This document shows positions 9,003 to 17,812 of a stretch of 64,000 bases of DNA, one piece after another (the first letter of the stretch is position 1; every line of letters starts with the position of its first letter). The stretch comes from Pedobacter jejuensis (GTDB lineage Bacteria > Bacteroidota > Bacteroidia > Sphingobacteriales > Sphingobacteriaceae), in contig NZ_RBEE01000042.1 of the NCBI RefSeq assembly GCF_003725795.1, forward strand, positions 186,001-250,000, in the 5' to 3' direction. Below the pieces are notes generated by a model that saw only the letters and a list, made by a program, of their open reading frames with translations, was not told the origin of the DNA and did no database searches. The translations under genes were made by a program, and so were the position numbers.

Positions 9003-9446
9003 CTATAATAGATTTAGCTGCGATTTTCTTGTTCTTCTTATCATGATGAACGCGAAAATTGATGCGATAGAGCCAAAAGCCCAAGAATAATCATCTAAAT
9101 TGCATTGAACTACAGTGCGATTTGCGATTGTACCATTAAGCGAAGCCCCATTACAACCAGTACCCAAAGCATTATAACCTCCTGGGCAAACTCTACAACT
9201 TTGCGGAGTTACTATGCCTACCCACCTAAACTGTGAATTCGAAACACAAGCAGATACACTTGGTTCATTCGGAGTTGGTGAATATACTGGATTGCCCAAA
9301 ATGTTTGCTAATATTGCTGCAAGAGTAGAATTATCTACAGAAGTATAAACCGTACTATTACTTGCAACCAAGCACCCAGTTTGTGCAAAAGACTTCTGAA
9401 ACCACAAAGCAAATAAAATCAATAAAACAAGCTTTAAACGCTTCAT
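9003..9446 (-). CDS. small secreted protein with C-terminal CxLDDY sorting tail, putative exosortase substrate
   Basis: A 147-residue protein with a clear signal peptide (residues 1-22, ending SFAQ). It has a Ser/Thr/Asn-rich body with a Cys cluster (SCRVCPGGYNALGTGC). The C-terminal tail reads CNLDDYSW, then a hydrophobic helix, then RRTRK. A motif, helix and basic end is the architecture of exosortase, sortase and archaeosortase substrates. The tail fragment at 9708-9812 repeats the same motif as CPLDDYIW, so this is a recurring signal and not chance. The locus encodes an exosortase at 37236-37838. The body matches no family I recognise. I infer that the exosortase cleaves and anchors it, perhaps to the locus polysaccharide. 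Confidence 0.75.
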   Translation of the reverse strand: MKRLKLVLLILFALWFQKSFAQTGCLVASNSTVYTSVDNSTLAAILANILGNPVYSPTPNEPSVSACVSNSQFRWVGIVTPQSCRVCPGGYNALGTGCNGASLNGTIANRTVVQCNLDDYSWAFGSIASIFAFIMIRRTRKSQLNLL

Positions 9447-9707
9447 AGGGCTGAAGTAAATTACCCAAAGTTACCCAAGGTTACAAGCCGTTTAACTGTT
9501 CCTTTTGTTCAGTCGTCTTTCTTAGTTTCCACCTTGTTCATTTTCTGAACAACCCCCAAATACTTGGACTATTTTAATGAATAGAGAATATTATTACCCA
9601 TATTCACAACATGAAATGAAGTACATCAATACCTGCTTCAATTTTCAAGAATGAGCATTGATTAAATTCGTTAACCACTCTTTAAATTAATTTTGATATG
9701 ATAAAAT

Positions 9708-9860
9708 CTAATAAGATAGCTCATGCTTACGCATGAATCGAAACCCAATTATACCGATTGGCAGTATCAAAAACCAGATGTAGTCATCGAGGGGGCAATT
9801 TGCGATGTTATAATTGACTAAAACACCCGAGGGTCCGAAAGGGCCTATTAAACAGCTTGT
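9708..9860 (-). pseudogene. 3' remnant of a second sorting-tail protein, fused at a deletion point
   Basis: The reverse strand ends in VNYNIANCPLDDYIW, a hydrophobic helix and RFMRKHELSY, the same tail as the intact protein at 9003-9446. The frame stays open rightwards to 10013, but beyond about 9860 it is only the antisense of the export-protein gene. There is no signal peptide. The N-terminal half of this substrate is therefore missing. The right boundary is approximate (9825-9885). Confidence 0.65.
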
Positions 9861-10269
9861 AGCCGGACTTAAACTGCTTAAAAACCCCATAATCGAACTT
9901 AATATCGTCAACCTCAAAGTAACGTTACTCGGTGAGTTTAGCAAACAAGGCAACTTTTTTATCGAGCGAGAAAACACTACACTAATAGATATTATTGGCG
10001 AAGCGGGCGGCATAACAAAAACCGCCGACCCAAAAACTTTAAAAATTATTAGGGGTGATAGAAATCATCCGGAGATAATTTATGTAAACCTGTCTGACAT
10101 AAACAGTTTAGCAAGCAAAAAATTAGTGCTTCAAAACAATGATATCATCATCTTACAACCTACAAAAAGCGCTGCATTAAGTGAAAAATTAACCAGTGTT
10201 AATAATGTAATACAACCAATTTTAGTGGTGGTAAATTTAGGAATATTGATACTTAGCTTAACAAGATAA
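9814..10269 (+). pseudogene. polysaccharide export protein (Wza/BexD type), truncated: C-terminal SLBB part only
   Basis: Outer-membrane export proteins of this family are about 250-400 residues, with a lipobox, a PES domain and SLBB domains. Here only the end of the PES domain (LLKNPIIELNIVNLKV), one SLBB-like domain (TLLGEFSKQGNFFIERENTT, then LIDIIGEAGGI) and a C-terminal hydrophobic segment (residues 129-149) remain. The frame opens after a stop at 9811-9813 with a TTG, and its first dozen residues look antisense-derived. No signal peptide or lipobox is present. It overlaps the autokinase start by one base (TAATGG). I judge it a 5'-truncated remnant; a short functional accessory protein is a less likely alternative. 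Confidence 0.7.
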
Positions 10270-12671
10270 TGGACAATAACCTAACTCCAACTCAGCCACA
10301 ATCTGTTAGCCAGCAAATAGATTTTTATAAAATATTTCGCGTTTTTTTGAGTAGATGGTATTGGGTTGCCGGTATGGTTATCATTGCATTAGTAATCGCC
10401 AAAATTTATCTCTGGTATACTCCTCCAATTTATCAAACAAGTGCATCGCTTAAGCTAGAAGATACCAATCCTGCAATAAGTACAGGCGGACCAGCCGCTA
10501 TGCAGAATTATAACTACACCGATAAAATACAGGCAGAAAGTTTTGTAATTAGAAGCAACGAAGTTATTTTAAATGCAGTTAAAAACATCGATTATAAAAT
10601 CAGCTATTATATTAAAGGCAGAATCAGAACAACGGAAACATATCCAAATGTTCCTTTTGTAATTGAAATTGTAAAGCAAGACAGTGTAAATTTCAATCGA
10701 TCCCTTTATCAGGTAGAGGCTGTAAATGAACAAAGTTTCTCTATTAAAAACGCTCTGGAAGATTCAAAAAAAACCTATCGTTATGGAGAAAACATAACTG
10801 CTGGCAATATGATTTTCCGTATTCGCGATAAGATTCCGCCAAAAAGCATTTATCAATTTAAATTTAATACAAAGGAAGATTTTATTGGCCGGGCTATGGG
10901 TGGTTTAAATATTGGCGAAGCAGCACGTTTTACCAATGTTATGAGCTTAAGCCAAACCGATGGAAACCCACAATTCGCATCAGATATTCTAAATGCCATT
11001 ATGAAGGAATATGTACTTTATGATGTAATTCAGCGGAGACGGTCGGCCATGCAAACTGTAGAATTTATCGATAACCAACTTGGCTTTATAAATACTGAAA
11101 CCGGTAAATCAGGAAGCAATTTAGCCAACTTTAAAACTCAGAATAAAATTGTTGATTTATCATCTGCAACTACTATAACCGTGGGTAAACTTAGCGATTT
11201 GGAGAAACAAAAATCTGAGCTAAATTTAAAGGCTATAGGCATAAAGCAATTAGAAGAACAGATTAACAACAACAGAAATAAAATTGAAATCGGTATTGAT
11301 TTAGAAGGCGAATTGAGTAGTAACCTCGGTGGCTTGGTGAGCCAAATAAATGCTTTATTGGCAAGCAGAGAAGTTAAATTGTCGCAATTCAATCCAGAAT
11401 CTCAACCTGTTTTAGCTATTGATAAGCAAATTGCTGCGGTGAAATCATCTATTAAAAATAACATTCGATTGCTTCGAGAACAAAACGAGCGAACCATTAG
11501 ATACATTGATAATCAAATTGCAGGCGTAAACCAAAATATAAGCACCATTCCTGCTAAAGAGCAAAATTTTGTAAAGCTTCAGGCCAATTTTGAAGTAAAC
11601 AATAAAGTTCGCTCCTATTTATCAGAGAAAAAACTTGAAGCCGAAATGAATGCTGCCGCAATTGTTCCTGGCGCTTCAATTGTAAATCCTGCATATCCAT
11701 CATTCTACCCGATTTCTCCTAACGAAAATAAAACTTACACCACCGCATTAATGGCCGGTTTGGCTAGTGGAATTGGTTTAATCTTGCTCGTTAGGTTCCT
11801 AAATCCATACATATATGATAAGGAAATGGTTGAAGGCTTAACAAATACCCCGATTATTGGTGTGATTAGAAAGTTTCCTGATTATATTGATAAAGACAGC
11901 CGCCAAGCACTTTCCATTGCCAAACCAAAATCTGTATTTGCAGAATCGGTACGCTCTGTTAGAACCAATTTAAGTTTTCTGGCTAGCCACAAACAAAGTA
12001 AAATCATTTGCATAACCTCCGAAATTTCTGGAGAAGGAAAATCATTTGTTACCGTAAATTTAGCTGGTACGCTAGCTTTAATCGAAAAAAAGGTAATATT
12101 AATCGCAGCCGATTTGCGCAAATCTAAATTGCATAAGATTTTTGGCAGCGATAACAGTAAAGGACTAAGTTCTATACTTTCCAATCAAGCTACTTTAGAA
12201 GATGTTCTTGTTCACGATAAGGTTCATCAAATCGATTTTATTCCATCGGGTCCGGTGCCTCCAAACCCATCTGAGTTGCTACATACCGCTGCAATGAGAG
12301 ATTTATTAACGCAATTGGAACCTCATTACGATTATATTTTGATAGATACAGCGCCTGTGGGTTTGGTTTCTGATGCGATTCCTTTAATCAGGTCTTCTGA
12401 TGTAAATCTTTTTGTTATTCGGTCTGGCGTTTCACAGCAACGTGCTGCTGCGATACCGGAAAGATTATCTCGAGAATATGGCTTAAGTAATCTGGCGATT
12501 GTATTAAACGCGTTTGGCGACGATGCACTTTATGCTAATTATTACACAACTGATTATGCCCGTGGTGGAGGCAACAGCACCTATTACTATTCTGATTACA
12601 GCGGTTATTCGGGCTCGGGATATTACGATGATGAAAATAGAAAATGGTGGATGTTTTGGAAAAAGAAATAG
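10269..12671 (+). CDS. polysaccharide biosynthesis tyrosine autokinase (Wzc-like co-polymerase)
   Basis: An 800-residue fusion of a Wzz-type chain-length regulator and a BY-kinase, acting in the inner membrane on polymer length and export. The first transmembrane helix is near residues 31-49, and a long periplasmic coiled-coil region lies around 250-450. The GNVR-like proline-rich stretch VNPAYPSFYPISPNENK precedes the second helix (about 495-512). The cytosolic kinase has Walker A SGEGKS (about 587-592), Walker A' LIAADLRKS and Walker B YILIDTAP (about 687-694). The tail is tyrosine-rich (YANYYTTDYARGG, then YYYSDYSGYSGSGYYDD), the autophosphorylation cluster. It overlaps the truncated export gene by one base. 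Confidence 0.95.
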   Translation: MDNNLTPTQPQSVSQQIDFYKIFRVFLSRWYWVAGMVIIALVIAKIYLWYTPPIYQTSASLKLEDTNPAISTGGPAAMQNYNYTDKIQAESFVIRSNEVILNAVKNIDYKISYYIKGRIRTTETYPNVPFVIEIVKQDSVNFNRSLYQVEAVNEQSFSIKNALEDSKKTYRYGENITAGNMIFRIRDKIPPKSIYQFKFNTKEDFIGRAMGGLNIGEAARFTNVMSLSQTDGNPQFASDILNAIMKEYVLYDVIQRRRSAMQTVEFIDNQLGFINTETGKSGSNLANFKTQNKIVDLSSATTITVGKLSDLEKQKSELNLKAIGIKQLEEQINNNRNKIEIGIDLEGELSSNLGGLVSQINALLASREVKLSQFNPESQPVLAIDKQIAAVKSSIKNNIRLLREQNERTIRYIDNQIAGVNQNISTIPAKEQNFVKLQANFEVNNKVRSYLSEKKLEAEMNAAAIVPGASIVNPAYPSFYPISPNENKTYTTALMAGLASGIGLILLVRFLNPYIYDKEMVEGLTNTPIIGVIRKFPDYIDKDSRQALSIAKPKSVFAESVRSVRTNLSFLASHKQSKIICITSEISGEGKSFVTVNLAGTLALIEKKVILIAADLRKSKLHKIFGSDNSKGLSSILSNQATLEDVLVHDKVHQIDFIPSGPVPPNPSELLHTAAMRDLLTQLEPHYDYILIDTAPVGLVSDAIPLIRSSDVNLFVIRSGVSQQRAAAIPERLSREYGLSNLAIVLNAFGDDALYANYYTTDYARGGGNSTYYYSDYSGYSGSGYYDDENRKWWMFWKKK

Positions 12672-12733
12672 GAAAAATTAATAATAAAGGTGGTGGATGG
12701 TATTCGCTTTTAGATATAAAGCTTTTTAAATTA

Positions 12734-13240
12734 ATGATTGATAATAGTTACAAATGGTACCCGGTTTACACACGTTCGAGAGCTGAAAAAAAAGCTTACC
12801 AGGAATTAATACGTAAAAACATTACCGCATACATCCCATTAAAAAAGGAATTAAAACAGTGGAGCGATAGAAAGAAAATTGTTGAAGAACCCTTAATTAA
12901 ATCTTATCTTTTCGTGTATATTTCGGCTAAAGAGCATTCGGAAGTATTAATGACGAATGGCATTGCCAGATTCCTATATTTTTCCGGTCAGATTACATCC
13001 ATGCCCGAAAAACAAATTGAAAATTTAAAGTTATTGTTGGCTACCGATGCTGAATTGGAGGTATTTGATTATCAAATTAATCCGGGTGAAAAAGTAATTA
13101 TTAAAGCGGGTCCATTTAAAGATATGGTAGCCGAATTGGTTTCATTTCAAAATAAACAACGCATCATATTACGATTAGATAATATGGGTTTTGCGATACA
13201 AATAAATACATCAATGGCATTTGTTGAGCCATTGCATTAA
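12734..13240 (+). CDS. UpxY-family NusG-like transcription antiterminator
   Basis: A 168-residue NusG paralogue. UpxY proteins of Bacteroidota relieve termination in the polysaccharide operon they start. The NGN domain begins KWYPVYTRSRAEKKAYQEL, and the C-terminal KOW-type domain has NPGEKVIIKAGPFKDMVAELV. I chose the ATG at 12734 because the conserved start (WYPVYTRSRAE) follows at once. An upstream in-frame start at 12644, inside the autokinase gene, would add 30 residues without family similarity. Its position second in the surviving operon, not first, is unusual and probably reflects the loss of the upstream end. Confidence 0.9.
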   Translation: MIDNSYKWYPVYTRSRAEKKAYQELIRKNITAYIPLKKELKQWSDRKKIVEEPLIKSYLFVYISAKEHSEVLMTNGIARFLYFSGQITSMPEKQIENLKLLLATDAELEVFDYQINPGEKVIIKAGPFKDMVAELVSFQNKQRIILRLDNMGFAIQINTSMAFVEPLH

Positions 13241-13247
13241 TCGTTTT

Positions 13248-13288
13248 TATCATTTGGTGACGAATTTATATAGAATCATCAAATGATA
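13248..13288 (+). repeat. inverted repeat between the UpxY gene and asnB
   Basis: TATCATTTG (13248-13256) and CAAATGATA (13280-13288) are perfect 9-bp arms around a 23-nt spacer that also contains a TGA/TCA pair. No U-tract follows, so a standard terminator is unlikely. It could be an RNA structure met by polymerase just after the antiterminator gene. Confidence 0.45.
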
Positions 13289-13408
13289 GAAAAAATATTT
13301 TAAGCTCCAATCAGTACGTTTTTAAATTAAAAATGTGACTGAAAGGGCGAAGCTGTGCAAAATGGCAAGCATTATGACCGCCCAAATTAACATCGTCAAA
13401 ACCAATAA

Positions 13409-15199
13409 ATGTGTCGCATAGCCGGGATTATCGCTAAAAACAAAAGTTCGGTACAACTCGAAAATGATGTTAAAGCGATGTGCAATGTTATGAAACATGG
13501 CGGACCAGATGATGAAGGATTTTACTCAAATGATTCGAGAACGCTTCACTTTGGTCACAGGCGACTTTCGATTATAGATTTGAGCCAAAATGGGCATCAA
13601 CCAATGTTTTATGACGAAGGAAATTTGGTGATAACTTTTAATGGTGAGATTTATAATTATCAGGAATTGAAGGACGAATTGACCTCATTAAATTTTAAAT
13701 TTCGAACAAAAAGCGACACCGAAGTTATTTTGGCAGCTTACCAAGCTTGGGGAATTACAAGTTTTGAAAAACTAAGTGGAATGTTTGCTTTTGCACTGTA
13801 TGATAAGCGAAAAGAATTGAATTACCTTGTTAGAGATAAATCGGGTATAAAACCCTTGTACTACTCCACTACAATAGAAAATCTGGTTTTTGCTTCCGAG
13901 GTTAAAGCATTTAAAAGCACATCATATTCTTACGAAGAAAACCCAAATTGGAAAGTATATTTCTTAGCCTTTGGACATTTGCCCGAACCTGTTACAACGC
14001 TCAAAAATGTTTATGCATTGCCAAAAGGCAGTTATTTAAAATATGATTTGCAGACAAATATCTTTGAGATAAAGACTTTGAATTACAAAAAAACCAGTCA
14101 TAAAACTACTTCTTCAAAAGAAGCTGTAGAAAAGATAAGAGAATTGGTACAAAAATCAATTAAAAACCATTTAATTTCTGATGCTCCGATTGGCGTATTT
14201 CTAAGCGGAGGAATTGATAGCAGTATAATTAGTCTGGTTGCAGCTAAACATCAAGATATATCTCTAAATACACTTTCGATAAATTTCGATGATGAAAAAT
14301 TTTCAGAGAAACAGTATCAGGATTTAATTACCGCTAAAGTAAAAGGAAATCATTCTGAATATACCATCAATCAAGAACTTTTTGAGCAGCATTTTCCTAT
14401 AGCTTTGCAAGCAATGGATCAGCCCACAACTGACGGCATTAATTCATGGTTTATCAATTATTTCGCGAAAGAAAATGGATTAAAGGCTGTTTTATCAGGT
14501 ATCGGTGCCGATGAACTTTTCGGTGGCTATCCATCCTCCAAGCGTATGAAATTTGTTAATGCTTTATCAACATTACCCAAATTTCTACTTAAATCTGGGA
14601 AATACTTTAACAGTTCGGCTTTAAAAAGAAGTTACTACTTGAGTTATAAAAACGGCCTAGGAAAATATTTGTTTTTAAGAGGGCTTTTTGCGCCACAAGA
14701 AATTGCTCAGTTATTAAATTTATCTATAAACCAAGTAAATGAAATTTTAAACAGCATCAAGGTAAATATTCCGAATTATTTAAAAGATGAAGAACAAGCG
14801 GCTTGGCTCGAAACCAATCTTTACATGCAAAACCAGCTACTGAAAGATACCGATTTTATGAGCATGCAACATGGTGTCGAAGTTCGGTTACCTTTTCTTG
14901 ATGAAGAACTAATTGCCGCGGTTACTTTGATACAAAATAAAATAAAATATAAAGGTGTACGCTCAAAAAGCCTTTTAATAGATGCTTTTAAAGATTTATT
15001 ACCAGAAAAAATTTGGAATAGAAATAAAATGGGTTTCACGTTTCCGTTTCAAAATTGGTTAAAGCATAACCAGTTTTTTTTAAGTGGAGTAAGTGCCTCC
15101 AACAATCCATACATTGAAAAGGCCACAAAGGATTTTAAAAACGATAAAATGCATTGGGCTAAAATGATGGCTATTTACCAGGTGACTAATGCAAAATAA
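13409..15199 (+). CDS. asparagine synthase-like glutamine amidotransferase
   Basis: A 596-residue class II amidotransferase. The glutaminase domain starts MCRIAGI, with the nucleophile Cys2 exposed after Met removal, and has the FNGEIYNY motif (78-85). The synthetase domain carries the ATP-pyrophosphatase loop SGGIDSS (266-272). In exopolysaccharide and exosortase loci such AsnB paralogues usually amidate a sugar acid or another precursor; the true substrate here is unknown. A 169-bp gap separates it from the UpxY gene. It overlaps the next gene by 11 bp. Confidence 0.9.
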   Translation: MCRIAGIIAKNKSSVQLENDVKAMCNVMKHGGPDDEGFYSNDSRTLHFGHRRLSIIDLSQNGHQPMFYDEGNLVITFNGEIYNYQELKDELTSLNFKFRTKSDTEVILAAYQAWGITSFEKLSGMFAFALYDKRKELNYLVRDKSGIKPLYYSTTIENLVFASEVKAFKSTSYSYEENPNWKVYFLAFGHLPEPVTTLKNVYALPKGSYLKYDLQTNIFEIKTLNYKKTSHKTTSSKEAVEKIRELVQKSIKNHLISDAPIGVFLSGGIDSSIISLVAAKHQDISLNTLSINFDDEKFSEKQYQDLITAKVKGNHSEYTINQELFEQHFPIALQAMDQPTTDGINSWFINYFAKENGLKAVLSGIGADELFGGYPSSKRMKFVNALSTLPKFLLKSGKYFNSSALKRSYYLSYKNGLGKYLFLRGLFAPQEIAQLLNLSINQVNEILNSIKVNIPNYLKDEEQAAWLETNLYMQNQLLKDTDFMSMQHGVEVRLPFLDEELIAAVTLIQNKIKYKGVRSKSLLIDAFKDLLPEKIWNRNKMGFTFPFQNWLKHNQFFLSGVSASNNPYIEKATKDFKNDKMHWAKMMAIYQVTNAK

Positions 15200-16307
15200 A
15201 AGAATACTTTTTCTTACCCTATATACTTTCAGTTTAACAGGCGGTATAGAAAAAGTTTGCAGAGCGTTGATTAAAGTTTTTAGTGAATTAGTTGCACAAA
15301 AAGCGGACGATAACCTGAAGTTTAGAGCACTCTCTATGCATGACAATGATGTTGATTTAAGATATATAGACCAACAAAATTATCAATATTTTCAGGGCAA
15401 TAAATTCAATTTTGGATTGAAGGCCATTACTGAAAGCTTAAAATCTGATACCGTAATTATTAGCCACATTAATCTCTTAGTATTTGGCTGGGCAATAAAA
15501 AAGTTAAAGCCTAAAATTAAAATAATACTATTGGCGCACGGCATCGAAGTTTGGAAGCGCTTAGCAAGCTGGAAAACTTCTTTCTTAAATCAGCATGGAA
15601 TTAAAATTTGGGCAGTTAGCAACTATACGGCACAGCAGCTGAGTAGCACAAATGGCATTTCGTTAAATCAAATTGAAGTCTTAAATAATTGTTTAGATCC
15701 ATTCTTTGATATCCCGAAAAAATTCGAAAGGCCTGCTCACCTCCTGAAGTTTTATAATCTAAATCAAAATCAGCCAATTTTATTAAGTGTTTGCAGGTTA
15801 TCATCGACTGAGCAATACAAAGGTTACGATAAAGTAATTGTTGCAATAAAATTGTTAGTTGATAAGTTCCCTGATATAAAATTTATTCTGGTGGGTAGCG
15901 GCGATGAAATAGAAATTATAAGAGTACAACAACTGATTAAAAAATCTGGCGTTGAAAGGCATGTAACCATCGCTGGATATGTTTCTAGTGAGGAACTTAC
16001 AAATCATTTTCTACTCGCTGATGTACTGGTGATGCCAAGCACTGGCGAAGGATTTGGAATAACTTTTATTGAAGCTGCAGCATGTGGTTGTCAATCTATT
16101 GCAGGAAATGCGGATGGAAGCACAGATGCTCTATTGAATGGGAAACTTGGAACGCTTATAAACCCTGATTCCATTTCGGAATTAACCAATGCGATAGCGC
16201 TTGCTGTTCTTCAAAAAACCAAAAATTATTCAAAAATTCAAGAGTGCTGCATAGAACATTTCAGCTTTGAACAGTATAAAAATAAGGTTTATAATTTACT
16301 TAAATAA
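15189..16307 (+). CDS. glycosyltransferase, GT4 type
   Basis: A 372-residue GT-B enzyme that would transfer a sugar from a nucleotide donor to the growing glycan at the cytoplasmic membrane face. The N-terminal loop is YTFSLTGGIEKVCR. The C-terminal Glycos_transf_1 domain has LLSVCRLSSTEQYKGYD and the E-x7-E motif EGFGITFIE. It overlaps asnB by 11 bp and ends 3 bp before the ABC permease. Acceptor and donor cannot be inferred. Confidence 0.9.
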   Translation: MQNKRILFLTLYTFSLTGGIEKVCRALIKVFSELVAQKADDNLKFRALSMHDNDVDLRYIDQQNYQYFQGNKFNFGLKAITESLKSDTVIISHINLLVFGWAIKKLKPKIKIILLAHGIEVWKRLASWKTSFLNQHGIKIWAVSNYTAQQLSSTNGISLNQIEVLNNCLDPFFDIPKKFERPAHLLKFYNLNQNQPILLSVCRLSSTEQYKGYDKVIVAIKLLVDKFPDIKFILVGSGDEIEIIRVQQLIKKSGVERHVTIAGYVSSEELTNHFLLADVLVMPSTGEGFGITFIEAAACGCQSIAGNADGSTDALLNGKLGTLINPDSISELTNAIALAVLQKTKNYSKIQECCIEHFSFEQYKNKVYNLLK

Positions 16308-16310
16308 AGG

Positions 16311-17165
16311 ATGAACCACCACAACCACAGCTGGACAATTGAATCTAAATCATCTCTTTTTGATTTAAAACTTAATGAGGTTTGGGCTTACAGAGATTTG
16401 TTATGGCTTTTGGTTCGTCGAGATTTTGTATCATTCTATAAACAAACCATACTTGGTCCGCTTTGGTTCTTTATCCAGCCAATTTTTACAACCATCATTT
16501 TTACATTCATATTTGGAAATTTGGCAGGCATTTCTACCGATGGATTACCTAAACCCTTATTTTACCTAGCAGGTATTACAGCCTGGAATTATTTTGCCGA
16601 TTGCCTTACAAAAACATCAACTGTTTTTAGAGATAACGCAGCCATTTTTGGTAAAGTTTATTTCCCCAGGTTAATAATGCCTTTAAGTATTGTAATAAGC
16701 TGCTTAGTACGTTTTGGGATTCAAATGATTTTGTTTGTATTGGCATTATCTTACTATTATTTTACTGGCGCATCCTTTCAAGTTACCTGGGCAATTGCTT
16801 TGTTTCCATTACTTATTTTACTTATGGCATTATTAGGTTTAGGCAGCGGAATGATTATTTCTGCAATGACCACCAAATACCGTGATTTAGCATTTTTAGT
16901 AACTTTTGGCGTACAGCTTTTGATGTATGCCACAACTGTTATTTACCCACTTTCGGAAGCCATAAATAAATACCCAAAATATGCCTGGATTATTGAATAC
17001 AACCCAATGACACCGATTATTGAAACATTTCGTTATGGCTTTTTAGGCGAAGGAAGTTTTAGCTGGGTAAGTTTAGCTTATGCTTCTGGCGTTGTATTGA
17101 TACTTTTAGTTTTTGGTATTGTAATTTTTAATAAGGTAGAGCGAAATTTTGTGGATACGGTTTGA
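16311..17165 (+). CDS. polysaccharide ABC transporter permease (Wzm-like)
   Basis: A 284-residue ABC-2 type permease with about six membrane helices and the family start VWAYRDLLWLLVRRDFVSFYKQT and ILGPLWFFIQPI. It exports undecaprenyl-linked polysaccharide across the inner membrane together with a Wzt-like ATPase. The partner gene (17859-19118) would normally follow immediately. Here a four-helix-bundle gene and repeat tracts of about 690 bp intervene. Confidence 0.93.
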   Translation: MNHHNHSWTIESKSSLFDLKLNEVWAYRDLLWLLVRRDFVSFYKQTILGPLWFFIQPIFTTIIFTFIFGNLAGISTDGLPKPLFYLAGITAWNYFADCLTKTSTVFRDNAAIFGKVYFPRLIMPLSIVISCLVRFGIQMILFVLALSYYYFTGASFQVTWAIALFPLLILLMALLGLGSGMIISAMTTKYRDLAFLVTFGVQLLMYATTVIYPLSEAINKYPKYAWIIEYNPMTPIIETFRYGFLGEGSFSWVSLAYASGVVLILLVFGIVIFNKVERNFVDTV

Positions 17166-17297
17166 AGGGGATAAGGCTGAGGTTGAGGCTAAGATCGAGA
17201 CCAAGGCTGAGGTTGAAACAAGGCTGAGGTTAATGTCGAGGATGAGATTAAGATCCAGGTTAAGGTGAGACCAAGGCTGAGGTTGAAACAAGGATTA
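17166..17297 (+). repeat. purine-rich hexamer-like repeat tract (AAGGCTGAGGTTGA type)
   Basis: Degenerate tandem units of about six bases (AGGCTG, AGGTTG, AGATCG) run from just after the Wzm stop codon. An exact 27-nt segment, starting GAGACCAAGGCTGAGGTTG, occurs at 17197-17223 and again at 17267-17293. The tract is complementary in style to the tracts at 17353-17441 and 17813-17858. Confidence 0.85.
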
Positions 17298-17352
17298 AAA
17301 AGAGTTATCTAAACAATTAATATTTAAAAATATATTCTCGGTATTTTAATTC

Positions 17353-17441
17353 TAAGTCTTAACCTCAATCTCAGCCTCGATATTAACTTAACCTCAACCT
17401 TATCCTTAACCTTATTCTTAACCTTAGTCTTAACCTCAACA
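17353..17441 (+). repeat. pyrimidine-rich hexamer-like repeat tract (AACCTCAACCTTA type)
   Basis: Degenerate units AACCTC, AACCTT and AGTCTT run up to the ATG of the four-helix-bundle gene. It is the inverted counterpart of the tract at 17166-17297, separated from it by an AT-rich spacer of about 55 bp, so the two could pair into a long imperfect hairpin. Confidence 0.85.
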
Positions 17442-17442
17442 A

Positions 17443-17805
17443 ATGTACTACGATTTTACCGAGATGCCTGTCTGGAAATTAGCCATGAGTTATTCAGTTA
17501 AAATTTTTGAATTAACCATTGATTTGCCGAAAAAAGAAGATTATGCATTAACATCTCAGATACGAAGATCTTCAGTTTCGGTATCAGATAATTTAGCTGA
17601 AGGTTTTGGTAGAGAAACAGCCTTAGATAAAAAGAGATTCTATGTTATCTCCAGAGGGTCGTTGCTTGAGTCAAGAAACCAATTAATATATGGACAAAAT
17701 GTTCTTTATTTTAAGGCTGAAGAGGTGAGTGAATTGATTAAACTAAACGAACAAATCCATTTAGAATTAAATAAATTAATAAAAACCTTAAGACCTAAAT
17801 TTTAA
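17443..17805 (+). CDS. four-helix-bundle protein (23S rRNA intervening-sequence protein family)
   Basis: A 120-residue protein of the TIGR02436/S23 family, the fold also shared by the Avd accessory proteins of diversity-generating retroelements. Typical positions are visible: PVWKLAMSYSVKIFELT, then YALTSQIRRSSVSVSDNLAEG, GRETALDKKRFYVISRGSL and a final helix. Its molecular role outside rRNA intervening sequences is unclear to me. It has no evident link to polysaccharide export, and it interrupts the Wzm/Wzt pair while flanked on both sides by hexamer-like tracts. No reverse transcriptase or template repeat is visible nearby, so a DGR is not supported. Confidence 0.9.
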   Translation: MYYDFTEMPVWKLAMSYSVKIFELTIDLPKKEDYALTSQIRRSSVSVSDNLAEGFGRETALDKKRFYVISRGSLLESRNQLIYGQNVLYFKAEEVSELIKLNEQIHLELNKLIKTLRPKF

Positions 17806-17812
17806 TCAAGTT

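Noticed and set aside
9814..10013. Reading the 101-residue minus-strand frame (9708-10013) as an intact gene
   Set aside because: Beyond about 9860 it is the exact antisense of conserved export-protein codons, and it lacks a signal peptide; only the tail is real.
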